DNA of 64,000 nt, taken from assembly GCA_040080965.1 (NCBI GenBank), contig JBEBHH010000002.1, positions 124,001 to 188,000 on the forward strand. Direction: 5' to 3'. How positions within the stretch are numbered: the first letter of the stretch is position 1; each line of letters opens with the position of its first letter. Positions 59,561-64,000 of the stretch are shown piece by piece. Origin of the DNA: SHZI01 sp040080965. Lineage in GTDB: Bacteria; Pseudomonadota; Gammaproteobacteria; Steroidobacterales; GCA-2729495. The notes below the pieces were generated by a model. It was not told the origin of the DNA. It made no database searches and saw only the letters and a list, made by a program, of their open reading frames with translations. Position numbers and translations under genes: made by a program.

Positions 59561-60367
59561 ATGGCGGGTTCGACGCGGCGGGGTAACTCCAACCGGCTTG
59601 AGAAGCTGGCCAGCACCATTGAGAGCGAAATCGTGCCACGCCTGCTGCTCGCCCACGCCCTGCCGGGCCGCGGCGCGGAAATCGCCGCGGCCGGACCGAC
59701 GCCCACCGACGTGGCCGAGTTCACGCGCCTGGTCCTCCAGCACGATGTCGAGGTGGCGCTGACCTACGTCAACGTCATCCGCAGCCGGGGCTGCAGCCTC
59801 GAGAACATACTGCTCGACCTGCTGGCGCCATCGGCCCGCACGCTGGGCGAGCTGTGGAATGCCGACCTGTCCGACTTCGGCGAAGTCACCGTGGCCGTGG
59901 GCCGGCTGCAGGAAGTGCTGCACGCCGTTTGCCCCGCCTACGTGGCCGAGCCCACGCCGGGTGCCGGTGATCGCCGGGCGCTGCTGGCGCCGGTGCCCGG
60001 AGAGCAGCACACCCTGGGCGTCTCGCTCGTCAGCGAGTTCCTCCGCCGCACCGGGTGGGACGTGGTCAGCCAGCCCCGCCTGTCGCCTGCCGAGCTGACG
60101 GACATCGTCCATGACCAGTGGTTCTCCGTGGCTGGTCTGTCGCTGAGTTGCGAACGCCAGCTGGATGACCTCGCGAAAACGGTCAGCCTCGTGCGGCGGG
60201 CGTCGTTCAACAGGAATATCGGCGTGCTGGTGGGCGGGCCGCTCTTCGTTGAGCATCCGCACCTGATCAGCAAGGTGGGGGCCGACGCCACGGCCGTCGA
60301 TGCACGGGGAGCCACGGCCGCGGCTGCCAAACTGTACGCTTCGAGGCCCGGCCGCGACGCCTCCTGA
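59561..60367 (+). CDS. ppaA: AerR/PpaA cobalamin-binding antirepressor
   Basis: A 268-residue protein of the B12-binding regulators that modulate PpsR/CrtJ. A helical N-terminal part with LGELWNADLSDFGEVTVAVG (the lid region preceding the B12 fold) precedes the Rossmann-like B12 domain: GEQHTLGVSLVSEFLRRTGW, in which His150 fits the cobalt-binding His of the (E/D)xHxxG motif. The last part, NRNIGVLVGGPLFVEHPHLI, completes the domain. It lies upstream of ppsR on the same strand, the classical arrangement. Confidence 0.93.
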   Translation: MAGSTRRGNSNRLEKLASTIESEIVPRLLLAHALPGRGAEIAAAGPTPTDVAEFTRLVLQHDVEVALTYVNVIRSRGCSLENILLDLLAPSARTLGELWNADLSDFGEVTVAVGRLQEVLHAVCPAYVAEPTPGAGDRRALLAPVPGEQHTLGVSLVSEFLRRTGWDVVSQPRLSPAELTDIVHDQWFSVAGLSLSCERQLDDLAKTVSLVRRASFNRNIGVLVGGPLFVEHPHLISKVGADATAVDARGATAAAAKLYASRPGRDAS

Positions 60368-60462
60368 GCCACACGCCTGAACCACATGGCAGACCAGCGC
60401 CGTTCCATCAACCCGATCAACCGACTCATGGATCGACACGAGAGTTAAGGAAGACAGGACTA

Positions 60463-61899
60463 ATGACAGCCGTTACCCCATTTCACAAACCCCAGGACGC
60501 CGTGGCTGGACTCGATCCCCAGGCAGCCGCCGATCTCATCGCCGCTGCTGCGGATGTCACGCTCATCATCGATGGCGAAGGCGTCGTGCGGGACATTGCC
60601 TTCGGCAGCCAGGACCTGGAGGCCGAAGGCTATGCCAGCTGGATCGGCAAGCCGTGGGTGGAAACAGTAACCGTCGAGAGCCGGCCCAAGGTCGCAGCTC
60701 TGCTCCGGGATGCGGGCTCGGGTGGCGCAACGCGCCGTCGCCAGGTCAATCACCCCTCGGCGCAGGGTGACGTGCCAATCCTCTATGGGACGGTGAAGGT
60801 CGGGGATGACGGCCGCATCGTGGCCGTCGGACGCGACCTGCGGGCGGTCTCGGCACTCCAGCAACGGCTGGTCCGGGCCCAGCAGTCCATGGAAATGGAC
60901 TATGGGCGACTGCGCCAGGCGGAGCTCCGTTACCGGCTGCTGTTCCAGATCGCCTCGGAGGCCGTGCTGGTCCTCGACTGCAGCACCCTGAAGGTGGTCG
61001 AGGCCAATCCTGCGGCGGCGCGCATCCTCGGTAAGCCCGCGGACGACATCCAGGGCGCCAGCCTCACGCAGTTCATGTCCGTTGAGAGTGTCGGAGCCGT
61101 GCGAGGCCTCCTGGAACGTGCCGCCGCGGCCGGGGCAATCGACGACGTGCAGGTCCGTGTGCCGAATTACGACCACCCCTTCACGGTCACGGTATCCCTC
61201 CTCCGCCAGGACAAGGTGATGCAGGCGCTGGTGCGGCTCGTGCCGGTCGCCCAGCAGGTCCCGGTGTTCCTGCCCGGCACGAGCAATGAAAGCAGTGCCC
61301 GATCGCGGCTGCTGGAGGTGGTCACGGCAATGCCGGATGGCTTCGTGGTGACCGACCCCCAGGGGCTGATCCTCGCAGCGAACCCCGCCTTCATGGATCT
61401 CGTGCACGCGGCGACCGAAGACGTCGTGCGCGGCCGCCCGCTGCAGCAGTGGCTCGGCCGGGGTGCCGTGGACCTCAACGTGCTCCTGGTCAACCTGCGG
61501 GACCATGGCTCCATCCGCCTCTACGCCACGACCCTCAAGGACGCCCACGGCGGCTCCGTGGACGTGGAAATCTCCGCAGTCTCGGTGCCAAAGGCAGGCC
61601 AGCCCTGCATCGGCTTCGCGATCCGGCACATCGGGCGGCGCATGACCAAGGCCATCGGCGAGGAAAAGCTCCTGCCCCAGTCCGTGCAGCAGCTCGCGGA
61701 GCTGGTGGGCCGCGTCCCGATGAAAGACATCGTCCGCGAGACTACGGACCTGATCGAAACGATGTGCATCGAGGCAGCACTGCACCTGACGGGCGACAAC
61801 CGGGCGTCGGCGGCTGAAATACTCGGCCTGAGCCGGCAGAGCCTCTACGTAAAGCTGCATCGGCACGGGATTGGTGGCATTGGACAGGACGAGGGCTGA
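60463..61899 (+). CDS. ppsR: Photosynthesis repressor PpsR/CrtJ
   Basis: A 478-residue regulator: N-terminal domain and first PAS (residues about 18-130), a helical linker (QQRLVRAQQSMEMDYGRLRQ), PAS domains at about 155-265 and 280-395 (ASEAVLVLDCSTLKVVEANP; VVTAMPDGFVVTDPQGLILA) and a C-terminal Fis-type helix-turn-helix (NRASAAEILGLSRQSLYVKL). Its cysteines are C173, C382 and C435. C435 (IETMCIEAAL) sits just before the DNA-binding domain like the regulatory Cys of Rhodobacter PpsR/CrtJ; no Cys is present near residues 240-270, where the second redox Cys lies in those proteins. It binds TGT-N12-ACA sites, one of which lies before bchC. Confidence 0.95.
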   Translation: MTAVTPFHKPQDAVAGLDPQAAADLIAAAADVTLIIDGEGVVRDIAFGSQDLEAEGYASWIGKPWVETVTVESRPKVAALLRDAGSGGATRRRQVNHPSAQGDVPILYGTVKVGDDGRIVAVGRDLRAVSALQQRLVRAQQSMEMDYGRLRQAELRYRLLFQIASEAVLVLDCSTLKVVEANPAAARILGKPADDIQGASLTQFMSVESVGAVRGLLERAAAAGAIDDVQVRVPNYDHPFTVTVSLLRQDKVMQALVRLVPVAQQVPVFLPGTSNESSARSRLLEVVTAMPDGFVVTDPQGLILAANPAFMDLVHAATEDVVRGRPLQQWLGRGAVDLNVLLVNLRDHGSIRLYATTLKDAHGGSVDVEISAVSVPKAGQPCIGFAIRHIGRRMTKAIGEEKLLPQSVQQLAELVGRVPMKDIVRETTDLIETMCIEAALHLTGDNRASAAEILGLSRQSLYVKLHRHGIGGIGQDEG

Positions 61900-62779
61900 A
61901 ATCCCGCCGGCGGGCGCGCCGTCGCTCCTCGCAGCCGTCGAGCTGCTGAAGCCGATCACGTGGTTTCCGCCCATGTGGGCCTACGGCTGCGGCGTCGTCT
62001 CGTCGGGCCAGCCCCTCTCGGGCCGCTGGCCGCTGCTGATAGCCGGCATCCTGCTGGCGGGACCGCTGGTCTGCGGGGCAAGCCAGGTGGTCAACGACTG
62101 GTACGACCGCAACGTCGACGCGATCAATGAGCCCGGGCGGCCGATTCCATCGGGCCGCATGCCCGGCCAGTCCGGGCTCTTCCTCGCCATCGGCTGGACC
62201 ATCCTGTCGCTGCTGGTGGGCACGGTGCTGGGCACGTGGGGCTTCGTCGCCACGGTTGTCGGCCTGGTGCTGGCCTGGCTGTACAGCGCCCCGCCGATCC
62301 GCCTGAAGCAGAACGGCTGGTGGGGCAACAGTGCGGTGGCGCTGAGCTACGAGGGCCTGCCCTGGTTCACGGGTGCCGCCGTCATGACCGCCTCGGCACC
62401 CGACCTGCGGGTGATCCTGCTCGCAGTGCTCTACAGCCTCGGCGCCCACGGCATCATGACCATCAACGACTTCAAGTCCCTCGAAGGCGACCGGCAGCTG
62501 GGCGTGCGGACCCTGCCCGTGCAGCACGGCGAACGGGGCGCGGCCCTCCTCACGTGCATCTTCATGGCGACCGCCCAGGTGATCGTCGTGGGCCTGCTGC
62601 TCAGCTGGGACCGGCCGCTGCACGCCGCCGGCGTGACGGTGCTGCTGCTCGGCCAGTTGCCTGCCATGCGGAAGTGGCTTACGCGGCCGAAGGAACTCGC
62701 GCCCTGGTTCAATGGTGCCGCAATATCCCTCTATGCCTTCGGCATGCTCGCCAGCGCCTTCGCGCTCCGGTCGGCATGA
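61874..62779 (+). CDS. bchG: Bacteriochlorophyll synthase BchG
   Basis: A 301-residue membrane prenyltransferase that esterifies bacteriochlorophyllide a with geranylgeraniol or phytol. Family motifs: ELLKPITWFPPMWAYGCGVV, the Mg-binding QVVNDWYDRNVDAINEPGRP, PPIRLKQNGWWGNSAVALSY and HGIMTINDFKSLEGDRQLGV. The start is a GTG at 61874 (TTG at 61871 or 61880 possible), inside the 3' end of ppsR. Confidence 0.95.
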   Translation: MALDRTRAEIPPAGAPSLLAAVELLKPITWFPPMWAYGCGVVSSGQPLSGRWPLLIAGILLAGPLVCGASQVVNDWYDRNVDAINEPGRPIPSGRMPGQSGLFLAIGWTILSLLVGTVLGTWGFVATVVGLVLAWLYSAPPIRLKQNGWWGNSAVALSYEGLPWFTGAAVMTASAPDLRVILLAVLYSLGAHGIMTINDFKSLEGDRQLGVRTLPVQHGERGAALLTCIFMATAQVIVVGLLLSWDRPLHAAGVTVLLLGQLPAMRKWLTRPKELAPWFNGAAISLYAFGMLASAFALRSA

Positions 62780-63957
62780 GCGCCGGATCGATGTTTGACG
62801 TGGTGGTAGTCGGCGGCGGGCCGGCGGGGGCCACTGCCGCCACCGAACTGGCGCGCGCCGGGCGCTCGGTGCTCCTGCTGGACCGGGCCGGGCGCATCAA
62901 GCCGTGTGGCGGAGCCATACCGCCGGCGCTGCTCCGGGAATTCGACATCCCCCTGGAACTGCTCGTGGCCCGGGCAACGTCGGCGCGCATGGTCGCGCCG
63001 TCCGCGAAGTCGGTGGACATGCCGGTGGGCGACGGCTTCGTCGGCATGGTCAACCGCGACGAATTCGATGAGTGGCTGCGCCAGCGGGCGACAGCGGCGG
63101 GGGCTGAGCGCCGCACGGGAGCGTTCCAGAAACTCGAGCGCCAGCCCGATGGCACGGTCCTGGTCAGATTCCACTGCCGGGACGCGGGTGACCAGGCCGT
63201 GCGGGCCCGGGCCGTCGTCGGCGCCGACGGTGCCAACTCGAAGGTCGGGCGCCAGTGCATTCCTGGCGCCGCCGACATGCCCTTCGTCGCCGCCTACCAC
63301 GAGATCGTCCGCTCGCCCCCGGCTGCCGGCTTCGATGGCAGCCGGTGCGACGTCTACTACCAGGGCCAGGTGTCACCCGACTTCTACGGCTGGATCTTTC
63401 CCCACGGGGAGACCACGAGCGTCGGCGTCGGCAGCGCACAGAAGGGCTTTTCCCAGCGGCACGCCGTGAGCCTGCTGCGGGAATCCGCCGGCCTGGGTGG
63501 CTGTGAGACCGTGCGGCGCGAAGGTGCGCCGATCCCGATGGAACCGTTGCGGCGCTGGGATGACGGGCACAACGTGGTCGTCGCCGGCGATGCGGCGGGG
63601 GTGGTGGCTCCCGCGTCCGGCGAAGGCATCTACTACGCCATGGCCAGCGCGCGCTTCGTGGCCGATGCCGTGGACCGCTTCCTCGCAACGGGGAATGCCA
63701 GCGCGCTGAAAGGCGCGAGGCGCGAGTTCATGCGGAACCATGGCAAGGTATTCTGGGTGCTCGGCATCATGCAGCGCTTCTGGTACAGCAGCGACAAGCG
63801 CCGGGAGCGCTTCGTCAGCATCTGCGAGGACCGGGACGTCCAGCAGCTCACCTGGGACGCCTACATGAACAAGCGGCTGCAACGGCGCAAGCCGCTGGCC
63901 CACGTGCGGATCTTCTTCAAGGATCTGGGGCATCTGCTCGGCATCGTGCCGCCTTGA
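62776..63957 (+). CDS. bchP: Geranylgeranyl diphosphate/bacteriochlorophyll reductase BchP
   Basis: A 393-residue FAD-dependent reductase that saturates the geranylgeranyl tail to phytyl. FAD motif MFDVVVVGGGPAGATAATEL; the BchP signature RIKPCGGAIPPALLREFDIP; FYGWIFPHGETTSVGVGSAQ; VVAGDAAGVVAPASGEGIYY. The ATG overlaps the bchG stop (ATGA), giving the usual bchG-bchP couple. Confidence 0.96.
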   Translation: MSAGSMFDVVVVGGGPAGATAATELARAGRSVLLLDRAGRIKPCGGAIPPALLREFDIPLELLVARATSARMVAPSAKSVDMPVGDGFVGMVNRDEFDEWLRQRATAAGAERRTGAFQKLERQPDGTVLVRFHCRDAGDQAVRARAVVGADGANSKVGRQCIPGAADMPFVAAYHEIVRSPPAAGFDGSRCDVYYQGQVSPDFYGWIFPHGETTSVGVGSAQKGFSQRHAVSLLRESAGLGGCETVRREGAPIPMEPLRRWDDGHNVVVAGDAAGVVAPASGEGIYYAMASARFVADAVDRFLATGNASALKGARREFMRNHGKVFWVLGIMQRFWYSSDKRRERFVSICEDRDVQQLTWDAYMNKRLQRRKPLAHVRIFFKDLGHLLGIVPP

Positions 63958-64000
63958 CCGCCCAGCCGCATCCCGGAGGCACGACCCTGCGGCGGCGCCG
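63958..64000 (+). other. End of window; possible start of another gene
   Basis: A TTG at 63954-63956 overlaps the bchP stop (TTGA) and opens a frame to the window end, and a GGAGG lies at about 63976. Too little is visible to support a gene. Confidence 0.2.

Noticed and set aside
1..64000. CRISPR arrays, rRNA genes, insertion sequences
   Set aside because: No regularly spaced repeats, no rRNA sequence and no transposase with terminal inverted repeats were seen; the only mobile unit is the tRNA-Leu element.

Overview
The window is a continuous stretch of high-GC chromosome from an aerobic or facultative anoxygenic phototroph that looks gammaproteobacterial. The housekeeping order suhB | trmJ - iscS/U - iscA - ndk - rlmN - pilF - rodZ - hisS - yfgM - bamB - der and the block queA - tgt - yajC - secD - secF are those of Gammaproteobacteria. 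The GTAG-headed palindromic (REP-type) elements between convergent genes are of the kind seen in pseudomonads and xanthomonad-like lineages. I cannot name a genus; a Nevskiales, Steroidobacterales or xanthomonad-like group is a guess from these traits.

Layout. 1-4070: an uncharacterised membrane protein with a secreted partner, secreted hypothetical proteins and a homocysteine S-methyltransferase family enzyme. 4107-26490: housekeeping genes (guaBA, xseA, a MetX-family acyltransferase, der-bamB-yfgM-hisS-rodZ-pilF-rlmN-ndk-iscA-iscS/U, trmJ, suhB, secFD-yajC, tgt-queA). 26635-33469: a tRNA-Leu(CAA) gene whose 3' end is the integration site of a 6.7-kb integrative element bounded by a perfect 59-bp direct repeat. 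The element carries a tyrosine integrase, DNA-binding proteins, a primase zinc-finger protein, a RepA-like ATPase and a cargo of two exported proteins, one with a PEP-CTERM sorting signal. 33495-38146: a PadR/HAAS/GIN-domain envelope operon with a visible autoregulatory operator, then a 2,4-dienoyl-CoA reductase and an enoyl-CoA hydratase.

38251-63957: most of a photosynthesis gene cluster. It runs bchF, bchCXYZ (bacteriochlorophyllide a formation), a PucC-family protein, a HiPIP electron carrier, pufBALMC (LH1 and type II reaction centre with tetraheme cytochrome), crtF and crtDC (methoxylated or hydroxylated acyclic carotenoids of the spirilloxanthin/spheroidene type), then DUF3422 - bchO - puhE - puhC - puhB - puhA - lhaA (reaction-centre H subunit and complex assembly), and finally aerR/ppaA - ppsR - bchG - bchP (regulation and tail attachment). 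The cluster still needs bchD, bchI, bchH, bchM, the oxidative cyclase, bchLNB and crtEBI, none of which is in the window. A PpsR-type TGT-N12-ACA site overlaps the bchC promoter. The bchC and puf promoters share the arrangement TTGACA-N9-GTCAGCGTA.

The points I think most deserve attention are the shared photosynthesis promoter architecture, the unusually long C-terminus of LH1 beta, the HiPIP with an enlarged loop encoded beside the puf operon, a DUF3422 protein inside the bchO/puh transcription unit, the IscS protein fused to a cysteine-depleted IscU-like tail, and the small tRNA-borne island with a split replication module and PEP-CTERM cargo.
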